47,022 nucleotides of DNA from Candidatus Dormiibacterota bacterium (lineage in GTDB: Bacteria; Chloroflexota; Dormibacteria; Dormibacterales; Dormibacteraceae): NCBI GenBank assembly GCA_024280995.1, contig JAMXLM010000001.1, positions 1-47,022 of the forward strand. The letters are read 5' to 3'. Below, in pieces: positions 8,546-18,284 of this stretch. The position numbers were made by a program, and so were the translations under genes. Every line of letters begins with the position of its first letter. Positions within the stretch are counted from its first letter, which is position 1. Below the pieces are notes generated by a model. That model saw nothing but the letters and a program-made list of their open reading frames with translations, was not told the DNA's origin and did not search any database.

Positions 8546-9226
8546 GTGGTGCCGCAGGCTGCGATCAACGACGGCCGGCCGGTCGAGCCCCGGCCATCGT
8601 CAACTGTGGTGCTGGTCAGGGACGGCGATCCCTGGGAGCTGCTGATGGTTCAGCGTCCTGGCGGCGCGGACTTCGCGCCCGGCGCGTTCGTCTTTCCGGG
8701 AGGGTCGGTGCACGAGGACGACCGCTCGTTCACGGACGAGCTGCGCGCGGCCGCCGTGCGCGAGCTGTTCGAGGAGGCGGGAATTTTGCTGGCGCATGGC
8801 GCGACCGCAGCCGAGTGCGCCCGTTTGCGCGAGGCGATCGCGGATGGGCGGTCGTTCGGCGAAGCCCTGCTCGGCCTTGGCCTGAAACCGGATTTCGACG
8901 CCCTGGTCATGTTCGCGCGCTGGGTCACGCCGGCGATGCTCCGGCGCCGGTTCGACGCCCGCTTCTACATGGCGCGTCTACCGGCGTCGCAATCGGTCGA
9001 GCCACAGGAAGGAGAGGTGGTCGACTGGGTGTGGGTGTCGCCGGCCGACGCGCTGATCAATCCCGACCTCAACCTGGTGTACGCGACGCAGGCGGTTCTG
9101 GAGTCGATCGCGGACGCGCCGGACGTGAATGCGTTGTTCGAGCGCTTCCGCAAGCTGGAGGAGGTGCCTGTGGTCGAGCCCCGGATCGTCCGGACCGAGT
9201 CGGGCTGGAAGGTTGTGCGGGACTGA
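8546..9226 (+). CDS. NUDIX hydrolase
   Basis: A 226-residue NUDIX protein. The Nudix box is recognisable as GAFVFPGGSVHEDD followed by AAVRELFEEAGILL, so the REUXEEXGU catalytic helix is intact. The spacing between the Gly and this helix is longer than in the minimal box, which resembles the CoA/acyl-CoA pyrophosphatase-like branch with its C-terminal WVTP segment and FDARFYMARLP strand. The natural substrate, a nucleoside diphosphate linked to something, is undetermined. The open frame extends far upstream antisense to the SDR gene. GTG 8546 (or the adjacent GTG 8549) is favoured because it starts just before the first domain strand; ATG 8525 is an alternative overlapping the SDR start. Confidence 0.85.
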   Translation: MVPQAAINDGRPVEPRPSSTVVLVRDGDPWELLMVQRPGGADFAPGAFVFPGGSVHEDDRSFTDELRAAAVRELFEEAGILLAHGATAAECARLREAIADGRSFGEALLGLGLKPDFDALVMFARWVTPAMLRRRFDARFYMARLPASQSVEPQEGEVVDWVWVSPADALINPDLNLVYATQAVLESIADAPDVNALFERFRKLEEVPVVEPRIVRTESGWKVVRD

Positions 9227-9284
9227 CGACGTATTCGAGCAATGGCGCTATCGGGATTTGACGCGCTGAGAGAAACTCCGCCCG

Positions 9285-9338
9285 TTTGGGCCGAATAGCG
9301 CCCAATCGACGGCGAGATTACGTCCCTTTCGGCCCAAA
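9285..9338. repeat. 11-bp inverted repeat between convergent genes
   Basis: TTTGGGCCGAA at 9285-9295 and its exact reverse complement at 9328-9338 enclose 32 nt. A smaller hairpin (GTCC...GGAC with TTT/AAA) is nested in the right half at 9322-9342. They sit in the 132-nt gap between the ends of the NUDIX and dCMP deaminase genes. A bidirectional terminator function is likely although there is no long T tract. Confidence 0.5.
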
Positions 9339-9358
9339 AGGACGCCTGACGGGGTAGG

Positions 9359-9832
9359 TCAGCGCCAGCTGTCGCGCCAGCGGTCGTAGTGGACGACGTC
9401 AACCCCACCCTGGCTGAGGACGTCGAGGCCCGCGGGGTCGCGATACGCCACCCTGTAGTAGACGCGCGCGACGTTGGCGTTGATCGCCATCTTGGCGCAC
9501 ATCACGCAGGGCGACGCGCTCACGAACATCACCTTGCCGGGGAGCCCCGCTCCCGCCTTGATCAGCGCGTTCTGCTCGCTGTGCAGGCAGCCGCAGGAGC
9601 CTGGAGTCGTGGTGTCGCAGCGGTTGGGCAGCCCGCGTGCGTTGCCGTTGTAGCCGATGCCCAGGACCTGGGTCAGGTCGGGGGTGGTGATCACCGTTCC
9701 GACCTGCAGCCGGGCGCAGGTCGAGCGCTTGGCCAGCTCCTCGGCCATGCGCATGTAGACCTCTTCCAGAGGGATTCGGTCGGGCGCCTGGTCGGGTTCG
9801 CGGAGGGGCTGGATCTCCGCCATCGAGCTCAT
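9359..9832 (-). CDS. dCMP deaminase / ComEB family cytidine deaminase
   Basis: A 157-residue zinc-dependent deaminase that converts dCMP to dUMP for dTMP synthesis. The zinc site is visible as HSEQNALI (His ligand and catalytic Glu) and SPCVMCAK (two Cys ligands). An additional CDTTTPGSCGCLHSE segment precedes the His, as in ComEB-type enzymes where extra metal ligands occur. ATG 9832 is chosen because AAGG lies 8 nt upstream on the minus strand; ATG 9823 is a weaker alternative. The much longer open frame to 10549 is antisense to rmuC. Being two genes from nrdJ, it places two steps of deoxynucleotide supply close together. Confidence 0.9.
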   Translation of the reverse strand: MSSMAEIQPLREPDQAPDRIPLEEVYMRMAEELAKRSTCARLQVGTVITTPDLTQVLGIGYNGNARGLPNRCDTTTPGSCGCLHSEQNALIKAGAGLPGKVMFVSASPCVMCAKMAINANVARVYYRVAYRDPAGLDVLSQGGVDVVHYDRWRDSWR

Positions 9833-9842
9833 GTTAACGACC

Positions 9843-9871
9843 TTGTTTATACCCCGGATCAGGGCTACAAT
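9843..9871 (+). promoter_or_regulatory. putative rmuC promoter
   Basis: TTGTTT (9843-9848) and TACAAT (9866-9871) are separated by 17 nt. Seven nt after the -10 lies ATG 9879, which fits a leaderless transcript. On the minus strand TATAAA (complement of 9846-9851) lies 13 nt before the dCMP deaminase ATG, so two divergent promoters appear interleaved. Confidence 0.55.
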
Positions 9872-9878
9872 GCGCAAG

Positions 9879-10919
9879 ATGTCGTTGCTCGAACTGTTGT
9901 TCGCGCTGCTTCTCGTATGCCTCATGGCCGGAACGGCCGCGCTGGTCTGGAGCCTGGTGCGCCGCACCCAGGAGCTCGCAATCGGGCAGGCGCGCGACAT
10001 CGCCGAGCTCAAGGCACGTCTCCAGTCGGGCGGGCAGAGCCAGGAGTCACAGGCGGTGGAGCTCCGCGAGCGGCTCAGCCAGACGCAGTCCGCCCTCGAA
10101 GGCCTGCGATCCGCGGTCTCGGCCCGGCAGCCCATCGAGGAGGAGGCGCGGGCGAGCCTCAAGCGGATGGAGAGCATCATCGCCGGCAGCTCGAGCCGAG
10201 GCGCAGCGGGCGAGCGAATCCTCGAGGAAGCTCTGCGCCACCTGCCGCCCGAGATGCTCCAGCGCAACGTCTGGGTCGGCGGCAAGGTGGTGGAGCTCGC
10301 GCTGCGGCTCCCCGGAGGGAAGCTGCTGCCGATGGACTCGAAGTGGGTGTCGAGCCCCGCGCTCGAGCAGCTGGCCGAGCCGGGCCTGGACGCCAACCGG
10401 CGCGCAAATCTCCTGGGCCAGGTCGAGCGTGAGGTCGAGCGCCGCGTCCGCGAGGTCGGCCAGTACATCGACCCGGGGACCACGACCCCGTTCGCGCTGG
10501 CCGTCATCCCCGACGCCGCCTTCGACGTCTGCCGGAGCGCGATCGTCAACGCCCACAGCCGGCACGTGATGGTCGTCGGCTACGCGATGGCCCTCCCCTA
10601 TCTGCTGACCCTGTACCAGCTGCACCTGCAGTTCGCACGCACCGTCGACATGGACAAGCTCCAGTCGGCCCTGATCGACATGGAGCGGCAGGTCGACGTC
10701 CTGGAGGGGATCCTCGAGAACAAGGTCCAGCGTTCGCTTACTGTCCTCCAGAACGCCTACACGGAGGGCCGGCAGGCGACGGCGAAGATCCGGGCTTCTG
10801 CACAGAGCGCACAGCTGAGCGAGGTATCTGTGGAGAACCTCTCCACAGACTCCGCCGAACGGCCGCCAGACCTTTCCACAGAGACCCTCCGCCTCGCCCT
10901 CATCGACTCCGTCCAGTAG
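9879..10919 (+). CDS. rmuC: DNA recombination protein RmuC
   Basis: RmuC family protein, 346 residues, thought to limit recombination at inverted repeats. An N-terminal membrane helix (ELLFALLLVCLMAGTAALVW) is followed by a coiled-coil of about 100 residues rich in Gln, Glu and Leu. The PD-(D/E)XK-like nuclease core is visible as GERILEEAL, KVVELALRLPGG, and LPMDSKW with the Asp and Lys of the active site. Start choice: ATG 9879 is 7 nt behind a good -10. ATG 9870 has AGGG upstream, but that motif overlaps the same -10 and may not be transcribed. The 3' end is rich in TCCACAG motifs, including a perfect 10-bp inverted repeat, encoding a low-complexity tail. Confidence 0.92.
   Translation: MSLLELLFALLLVCLMAGTAALVWSLVRRTQELAIGQARDIAELKARLQSGGQSQESQAVELRERLSQTQSALEGLRSAVSARQPIEEEARASLKRMESIIAGSSSRGAAGERILEEALRHLPPEMLQRNVWVGGKVVELALRLPGGKLLPMDSKWVSSPALEQLAEPGLDANRRANLLGQVEREVERRVREVGQYIDPGTTTPFALAVIPDAAFDVCRSAIVNAHSRHVMVVGYAMALPYLLTLYQLHLQFARTVDMDKLQSALIDMERQVDVLEGILENKVQRSLTVLQNAYTEGRQATAKIRASAQSAQLSEVSVENLSTDSAERPPDLSTETLRLALIDSVQ
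10827..10849. repeat. perfect 10-bp inverted repeat inside the rmuC 3' end
   Basis: TCTGTGGAGA, spacer ACC, then TCTCCACAGA. Each arm contains a DnaA-box-like 9-mer; the left arm read on the minus strand, TTCTCCACA, differs from TTATCCACA by one base. It lies within codons for the variable C-terminal tail of RmuC. Confidence 0.7.
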
Positions 10920-10996
10920 GGCGGGTTTTGCCCGGTTTCCCCCAGTCCTTACCCACCCTGTGCCCAATTGGCGCGCAGGGATATCCACAGGTAATC

Positions 10997-11044
10997 CACC
11001 AAGATGTTGGGGTCACAGCGCCGGTGAGGCCAAATATCTTGTGT
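10997..11044 (+). promoter_or_regulatory. tandem NrdR boxes upstream of nrdJ
   Basis: Two 16-mers resemble the NrdR consensus ACACWATATATWGTGT. Box 2 (11029-11044, GCCAAATATCTTGTGT) matches 12 of 16. Box 1 (10997-11012, CACCAAGATGTTGGGG) matches 9 of 16 and has the CAAGATGTTG core. Their centres are exactly 32 bp apart, three helical turns, the usual spacing for cooperative NrdR binding. Box 2 ends 7 nt before the -35. NrdR represses ribonucleotide reductase genes when dATP/ATP-bound. Confidence 0.7.
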
Positions 11045-11051
11045 TTAACCC

Positions 11052-11080
11052 TTGACATGCCCAAAAGCCGGTCGTATAGT
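11052..11080 (+). promoter_or_regulatory. nrdJ sigma70-type promoter
   Basis: TTGACA (11052-11057), a 17-nt spacer, and TATAGT (11075-11080): the -35 is perfect and the -10 differs at one position. It is the best promoter in the window. Transcription should begin near 11087, leaving a 155-nt leader. Confidence 0.85.
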
Positions 11081-11086
11081 CCACAG

Positions 11087-11242
11087 CGTTACATCGAGGC
11101 CCTGGGGCATAAGTGGCGGGCATGCTCTGGGGCCTCTTCCATCTCCATAGAGACATCCCAAACGTTCTCTTCCACGTCGCAGCAAAGCGGTTCAAATTCA
11201 CCCCCACCGGGGATGATCTAAGGAGGCGCTCCTAACAAGAAG
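11087..11242 (+). promoter_or_regulatory. nrdJ 5' leader with hairpins
   Basis: The leader contains GAGGCCC (11096-11102) pairing with GGGCCTC (11130-11136), a CCCC-ACC-GGGG hairpin near 11202-11212, and AGGAG-GCG-CTCCT (11221-11233), in which the strong Shine-Dalgarno motif AGGAGG is itself the 5' arm. The motif is 16 nt from the ATG, farther than usual. No cobalamin-riboswitch B12 box was found. The leader may control translation, but this is an inference. Confidence 0.4.
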
Positions 11243-14059
<2,817 letters not shown>

Positions 14060-14075
14060 CGTCCCTCCCCAATTG

Positions 14076-14112
14076 AAAGAGCCGTCTGGGAAACCCCCAG
14101 GCGGCTCTTTTT
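14076..14112 (+). terminator. intrinsic terminator of nrdJ
   Basis: AAAGAGCCGTCTGGG and CCCAGGCGGCTCTTT form a 15-bp stem with one G-T pair and a loop of five nt, followed by a run of T. It lies 17 nt past the nrdJ stop. Confidence 0.92.
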
Positions 14113-14122
14113 GCTCGTGATC

Positions 14123-14128
14123 TAGCAT
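14123..14128 (+). promoter_or_regulatory. putative -10 TAGCAT, leaderless start at 14136
   Basis: TAGCAT is followed by 7 nt and then ATG 14136, immediately after the nrdJ terminator. No ribosome binding site is present. Confidence 0.45.
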
Positions 14129-14135
14129 CACGCTG

Positions 14136-14366
14136 ATGGCTACCGAACCGGTGTCCTACGCGACCAACATCAAGCCGCTGTTCCACGAGCGCGACAGGGA
14201 CTCGATGACCTTTGCCTTCGATCTGTGGTCCTACGACGACGTCAGCGACAACGCCGATGTCATCCTGAGGAGGCTCAGCGCTGGGACGATGCCCTGCTAC
14301 GGCGCCTGGCCGCCTGACAACGTCGACCTCTTCAAGCGCTGGGTCGAGGGTGGCAAGCAGCCCTGA
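14136..14366 (+). CDS. small conserved protein linked to ferritin-like/VioB-type genes
   Basis: A 76-residue soluble protein. Its pattern (YATNIKPLFHERDRDSM, FAFDLWSYDDV, LRRLSAGTMPCYGAWP, FKRWVEGG) matches a small domain I recognise as a companion of ferritin-like VioB-type proteins, occurring as a separate gene or fused to them. The function is not established. The gene overlaps the next, broken, ferritin-like gene by 17 nt, which fits that pairing. It is probably transcribed leaderless from the hexamer just upstream. Since the partner is degraded, this small gene may be losing its role, although its own frame is intact. Confidence 0.6.
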   Translation: MATEPVSYATNIKPLFHERDRDSMTFAFDLWSYDDVSDNADVILRRLSAGTMPCYGAWPPDNVDLFKRWVEGGKQP

Positions 14367-14651
14367 TCGGAGCCTGCTGAGCGCGATCACGGATCGCGAG
14401 CAGCTCATCTACCTGCTGTCGGAGGCGTCGGAGCTGGAGCATGGGCTGTGCTGCTGCTACCTGTTCGCGGCCTTCAGCCTGAAGCGGAATCTCGACGAAG
14501 GCCTGACCGCGTCGGAGCACGAAGCGTTGGTGCGCTGGAACCGCGTGATCAGCGGCGTGGCCGTGCAGGAGATGCTGCACCTGGCGCTCGCGAGCAACCC
14601 TTGTCAGCGATCATGGGCCGGCATCTGCAGGCCGCTGCGACAGAAAAGTAA
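14350..14651 (+). pseudogene. truncated ferritin-like (VioB-type) gene remnant
   Basis: From GTG 14350 the frame encodes the first helices of a ferritin-like domain: SAITDREQLIYLLSEASELE, then LCCCYLFAAFSLKR and ISGVAVQEMLHLALASN with the typical E...E-x2-H iron-type residues. At about 14600 homology shifts to another frame: the family continues ASN-LLSAIG, and LSAIMGRHLQ is read from 14602 in a different frame before a stop at 14649-14651. The original frame runs on as non-homologous sequence to 14772, antisense to the acetyltransferase gene. Family members are usually 250-350 residues, so most of the gene is gone. A sequencing error could explain the frameshift but not the missing remainder. 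Confidence 0.6.
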
Positions 14652-14661
14652 CCGCGCCGGG

Positions 14662-15342
14662 CTATTGGGCCGGCGCCGGCTCGCCTCGGATCGCGGCCAG
14701 GGAGCGTCTCTGCCCGCCGCCGTCGTCGAAGTTGTCTGGACTCAGCCAGGCCTCGAACGCCGCGCGGCGTGAGGGCCACTCGCCGTCGGTGATCGAGAAC
14801 CAGGCGGTGTCGCGATTGCAGTCCTTGATCACCATGTGCTGGCGGAAAGTGCCTTCGTAGACAAAGCCGAATCGCTCGGCCGCGCGACGTGAAGGTTGGT
14901 TCAGCGCGTCGCACTTCCATTCGAACCGGCGGTAACCGAGCTCGTCGAACACATGCCGCGCCTGGAGGTAGAGCGCCTCCGTCGCCTGGCGCGTGCGCTG
15001 GAGCTGAGGAGACAACCAGATGTGCCCTACCTCGATCACGCCGTTCTGGGCATCGATGCGCATCAGGCTCGTCAATCCCCGAGCGGCTCCTGCTCCTCGA
15101 TCCACGATCGCGTACGTGAAGGGGTCAGCCAGCGGCGCCCGCTGATCCAACCACCTCATGAACTCATCGCGGCCTGAGAACGGGCCATAAGCCAGGTAGT
15201 CCCACGTCGAGTCCGCGCCCGCGGTGGCTCGAAATAGATCGTCGCCGTGCCGGGAGGGATCCAGGGGTTCGAGTCGGACTGTTTGGCCCTGGAGCGGCTC
15301 ACGAGCCGGAAGCCTGGCCGGGCGCCAATTCAGCCGCTGCAC
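14662..15342 (-). CDS. GNAT family N-acetyltransferase (RimJ/RimL type)
   Basis: A 226-residue GCN5-related acetyltransferase. Characteristic parts are an N-terminal VRLEPLDPSRHGDDLF strand, GLTSLMRIDAQNGVIEVGHI in the central sheet, and the acetyl-CoA region LQRTRQATEALYL, in which Q/R-x-x-G-x-G/A is degenerate. The later segment FEWKCDALNQPSRRAAERFGF followed by EGTFRQHMV is typical of RimJ/RimL-like enzymes; here only its parts WKCDALNQPSRRAAERFG are shown. It probably acetylates an amino group on a protein or small molecule. GTG 15342 is preferred; longer forms would overlap the divergent antiporter gene. Only 22 nt separate the two divergent starts. Confidence 0.82.
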   Translation of the reverse strand: MQRLNWRPARLPAREPLQGQTVRLEPLDPSRHGDDLFRATAGADSTWDYLAYGPFSGRDEFMRWLDQRAPLADPFTYAIVDRGAGAARGLTSLMRIDAQNGVIEVGHIWLSPQLQRTRQATEALYLQARHVFDELGYRRFEWKCDALNQPSRRAAERFGFVYEGTFRQHMVIKDCNRDTAWFSITDGEWPSRRAAFEAWLSPDNFDDGGGQRRSLAAIRGEPAPAQ

Positions 15343-15351
15343 GTCGTCGCC

Positions 15352-15357
15352 TATTGT
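15352..15357 (+). promoter_or_regulatory. putative -10 TATTGT, leaderless antiporter gene
   Basis: TATTGT is 7 nt before ATG 15365. The same bases read on the other strand give a GACAAT-like element 10 nt before the divergent GTG 15342, so this short spacer could serve both directions. Confidence 0.45.
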
Positions 15358-15364
15358 CCGGGCG

Positions 15365-16573
15365 ATGGACCTGACCGCGCCGGCCATTTTCGAGCTCGGC
15401 CTGCTCCTCCTGCTGGCCGCCCTGGCGGGTCGCGGTGCGAGAGCGCTCGGATTGCCGGCGGTCATCGGCTACCTCGTCGTCGGCGTCGCCGTCTCGCCCT
15501 TCACGCCCGGATACGTCGCCAATCGCGAGCAGCTGTCGATCCTGGCCAACGTCGGTGTCGTGCTTCTCCTGTTTGAAGTCGGCATCGAGATCAACCCGCT
15601 CAGGCTGGCACGGGAGAGGCGCCGGTTGCTACTCCTCTCGCCGCTGCAGGTGATCGTCACCGGACTGCTGAGCGCGACTGTTTGCGTCGCCCTCGGGATG
15701 AATCCTGCGGGTGCGGCGCTGATCGGGCTGTCCCTCGCCATGTCGTCGAGCGTCGTGGTGGTCAACATCACACGCAGCCGTCGCCGCACGACCGACGGCG
15801 CGACCGACGAGACGCTGCTCGCATGGAGCGTCATCCAGGACCTCGTCGGAGTCGGCGCCGCCATCGTCCTCGACGTGGTCCTGGGAATAGGAACTCGGAC
15901 GGGCCTCGCGGCGCTCGTGGGCGTAGTCGGATTCGTCGCACTGGCGGCGCTGGCCGCCCTGGCCGTTCCGTGGCTGCTTCGCCGGCTGCAGACCGAGCAC
16001 GACCTGTTCTTGCTGGTCTCGGTGGCGAGCGGCCTGCTGGTCGCCGGCGTCGGCGCGCGTTTCTTCGACATCCCACTCGCTCTCGCCGCCTTCGTCGCGG
16101 GCGTCGCAATCACTGAAAGTCCCGTCGCCGCCGAGGCCCGCCACCGCCTCCTCCCCTTTCGCGATCTGTTCGCCGTCATGTTCTTTGTTGCTCTTGGCAC
16201 GATCATCGACCCCCGTCTGCTGCCCGGAGCGCTGCCCTGGTTGGCGCTCTTTCTTGTCACCATCGCCGTGGCGAAGGTTGCGCTCGTGTGGCTGCTGGCC
16301 CGAGTGGCAAAGCTCGAGGCGCGGTCCCTGCAGCTCGCGGTCGGCCTCGGCCAGGTAGGTGAGTTCAGCTACGTCCTGGCTGCTCTTGCCCTGGGTGCGG
16401 GCTTCATATCGAATGAGGTCAGCGCCGGGCTGGTCTCCGCCGTGGTCATCTCGATTGCGCTGTCGTCGATCCTCGTGCGCGTGGTGGGCCGTCGCTACTT
16501 CGCGCCCGAAACGCCTCCGTCGACGACAAGTCCCGACGCCATCACGAACCGCGACTCGTCGGAAGCGAGATAG
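15365..16573 (+). CDS. CPA2 family cation:proton antiporter
   Basis: A 402-residue integral membrane protein of the monovalent cation:proton antiporter-2 family (KefB/NhaS-like transmembrane part). Hydrophobic helices run throughout. Landmarks include LPAVIGYLVVGVAVSPFTPG, VLLLFEVGIEINPLRL, LAMSSSVVVVNI, the SVIQDLVGVGAAIVLDV segment containing the conserved Asp, LALAAFVAGVAITESP and QVGEFSYVLAALAL. There is no C-terminal TrkA-N or USP domain, so regulation must differ from KefB/KefC. Exchange of Na+ or K+ for H+ is inferred from family. The last 79 nt overlap the 3' end of the convergent SDR gene, an unusually long overlap; both frames look genuine. Confidence 0.9.
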   Translation: MDLTAPAIFELGLLLLLAALAGRGARALGLPAVIGYLVVGVAVSPFTPGYVANREQLSILANVGVVLLLFEVGIEINPLRLARERRRLLLLSPLQVIVTGLLSATVCVALGMNPAGAALIGLSLAMSSSVVVVNITRSRRRTTDGATDETLLAWSVIQDLVGVGAAIVLDVVLGIGTRTGLAALVGVVGFVALAALAALAVPWLLRRLQTEHDLFLLVSVASGLLVAGVGARFFDIPLALAAFVAGVAITESPVAAEARHRLLPFRDLFAVMFFVALGTIIDPRLLPGALPWLALFLVTIAVAKVALVWLLARVAKLEARSLQLAVGLGQVGEFSYVLAALALGAGFISNEVSAGLVSAVVISIALSSILVRVVGRRYFAPETPPSTTSPDAITNRDSSEAR

Positions 16574-17253
16574 AGCGCCGCGGCGGCGACGTCCTCGGGC
16601 CGTCCGAGGTCGTTGCTGAGCTGGCGCTTCCGAATCGAGGCCATGCCCTCTTCGGGGTCGGCATACGACTCCCGGAGGTACCTCTCGACGAACGGAGTGA
16701 GGATCGTGCCCGGCAGCAATGCGTTGACCCGGATGCCGTGGGGAGCCAGGTCGACCTGCATCGACTTCGTCATCGCCAGCACTGCCCCCTTGGATGCCGC
16801 GTACGAGACGCGCCGGGCGAGCCCGATCTCGGCGATGCAGGAAGACATGTTGATGATCGACCCAACCTTTCGTTCGATCATGAAAGGCACCACCGCGCGG
16901 CTCATCAGGTAGACGCCTCGCACGTTCACGCGCATCACCCGGTCGAACAGCTCGGGCTCGGTTTCGACGACGTCTCCCACGCCGGCTATCCCCGCGTTGT
17001 TGAAAAGCACGTCGATGCGGCCTTCGCGACTCGCCACCGCGGCCGCCAGGGCTCGGGTCTCGTCTCCGTCGGTGACGTCGACACGTGACGCCCAGGCGTT
17101 CTCGATCTCGCGGGCGGTCTCCTCCGCCGCCGCAACATCGACGTCCGCCACCACGACTCGCGCGCCCTCGGAGCCGAAGAGCCGCGCCGATGCGCGCCCG
17201 ATGCCCGAGCCCGCGCCGGTGATGACGCAGACCTTGCTGTCGAGCCGCCCCAT
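16495..17253 (-). CDS. SDR oxidoreductase, probable 2-keto-3-deoxy-L-fuconate dehydrogenase
   Basis: A 252-residue classical SDR with the NAD(P)-binding motif TGAGSGIG, NNAG, catalytic Ser in MSSCIAEIG and YAASK. ATG 17253 lies 2 nt beyond the permease stop, so it is the last gene of the sugar-transport unit. In non-phosphorylative L-fucose degradation an SDR oxidises 2-keto-3-deoxy-L-fuconate to the 2,4-diketo acid; the position beside an L-fuconate dehydratase makes this the best assignment. An L-fucose or lactaldehyde dehydrogenase role is possible. The longer frame to 17940 overlaps the permease and is a shadow. The 3' end overlaps the antiporter gene by 79 nt. Confidence 0.75.
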   Translation of the reverse strand: MGRLDSKVCVITGAGSGIGRASARLFGSEGARVVVADVDVAAAEETAREIENAWASRVDVTDGDETRALAAAVASREGRIDVLFNNAGIAGVGDVVETEPELFDRVMRVNVRGVYLMSRAVVPFMIERKVGSIINMSSCIAEIGLARRVSYAASKGAVLAMTKSMQVDLAPHGIRVNALLPGTILTPFVERYLRESYADPEEGMASIRKRQLSNDLGRPEDVAAAALYLASDESRFVMASGLVVDGGVSGAK

Positions 17254-17255
17254 CG

Positions 17256-18284
17256 CTATGCCCGTTCCGTGCCGATGAGCTTGGCCAGGCCCAGGGCGAT
17301 CAGGATGATGGCGCCGTCCACGGCGTCGATCCACGTCGAGCTGATGTTGGACAAGGTCAGGATGTTCGTCACCAGCGAGAGCAGGATCACGCCCGTCAGC
17401 GCGCCGACCATGCGCCCCCTTCCCCCCTCGAGTGAGATGCCGCCGATGACGGCGGCGGCAAAGACACCGAAGATCAGGTTCGATCCCTGGCCGGCGGTGA
17501 CCGCGGTTACTCGGCCCGCCTGCATCAGGCCGCCGACCGCCGCGAGAACGCTCGCCACCATGAACACCCCGATTCGGACGCGGTCGACCTGGATTCCGGC
17601 GGCGCGCGCGGCCTCGAGGTTGCCGCCGATCGCGTACATCGCGCGACCGATGCGGTGATAGCGCAGGAACAGCGCGGCGACCGCGAAGCTCGCGATCGTG
17701 ACCCAGACCGAAACCGGGATTCCGAACCAGGATTCGGCGCCGAGATATATGAAGGCCTCGGGCAGGTTGTAGACGGTCTGGCCGCCAAGCCATCCGAGCT
17801 GCAGACCGGTCAGAAGAATGCTCATCGCGAGCGTGAAGATGAAGGCGTTGAAGTTCGCCTTGATCACGAGCAGACCGTTGAACGTGCCCACGGCGAGGCC
17901 CACCGCAAGAACGACAACCAGGCCGAGCCACGGATTCCATTCGGTGCCGAGTCCCTCGCTCGCCTTCGGTGCGATGAGCCAGGCGCCGAGAAGCGGTGCG
18001 AGACCGAACGTGCCCTGGAGCGAGATGTCGAACTTGCCGGTGAGAAGGATCAACGACTCGGCCACGACGACCATCCCGAGAGCCGCGCCGCCTTCAGCGA
18101 CGTTGATCAGATTGGACGGCGTGAAGAACACCGGGTTGACCACGGCGCCCGCGATCATCAGCACGACGATCACCGGCACGAGCGTCAGCTCGCGGAACCA
18201 GTTCAGGACCACGAGCCGAAAGTCCCGCGACGCGGCGGGCGCCGGGCTCGCGGCCTTTCTCTCCACTGCTTGCTCCACCGTCAC
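17256..18284 (-). CDS. sugar ABC transporter permease (CUT2/RbsC-like)
   Basis: A 342-residue permease of the RbsC-type ABC importers. About ten hydrophobic helices follow a 30-residue cytoplasmic start. The family's EAA-like region is visible as RYHRIGRAMYAIGGNLEAAR and AGIQVDRVRIGVF; the C-terminal half has FGVFAAAVIGGISLEGGRG. GTG 18284 overlaps the ATPase stop codon, so translation is coupled. It works with the double ATPase upstream and the lipoprotein binding protein to import a pentose or hexose. Linkage to the dehydratase and lactonase genes points to L-fucose or a stereochemical relative. Confidence 0.9.
   Translation of the reverse strand: MTVEQAVERKAASPAPAASRDFRLVVLNWFRELTLVPVIVVLMIAGAVVNPVFFTPSNLINVAEGGAALGMVVVAESLILLTGKFDISLQGTFGLAPLLGAWLIAPKASEGLGTEWNPWLGLVVVLAVGLAVGTFNGLLVIKANFNAFIFTLAMSILLTGLQLGWLGGQTVYNLPEAFIYLGAESWFGIPVSVWVTIASFAVAALFLRYHRIGRAMYAIGGNLEAARAAGIQVDRVRIGVFMVASVLAAVGGLMQAGRVTAVTAGQGSNLIFGVFAAAVIGGISLEGGRGRMVGALTGVILLSLVTNILTLSNISSTWIDAVDGAIILIALGLAKLIGTERA

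Larger units (their letters stand above)
10830..11085. promoter_or_regulatory. cluster of DnaA-box-like 9-mers upstream of nrdJ
   Basis: Six near matches to TTATCCACA occur in 256 nt: 10830-10838 (minus, 8/9), 10839-10847 (7/9), 10872-10880 (7/9), 10981-10989 (ATATCCACA, 8/9), 10992-11000 (7/9) and 11077-11085 (7/9). They surround the NrdR boxes and the nrdJ promoter. DnaA is known to control ribonucleotide reductase genes in E. coli; here the role is inferred. An origin is unlikely because dnaA/dnaN are absent. Confidence 0.35.

Noticed and set aside
10830..11085. Chromosome origin
   Set aside because: DnaA-like boxes are present but there is no dnaA, dnaN, AT-rich unwinding region or strand switch typical of oriC.
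11087..11242. Cobalamin riboswitch in the nrdJ leader
   Set aside because: No B12-box sequence or matching junction was found; the leader hairpins are small, and the enzyme uses rather than makes cobalamin.
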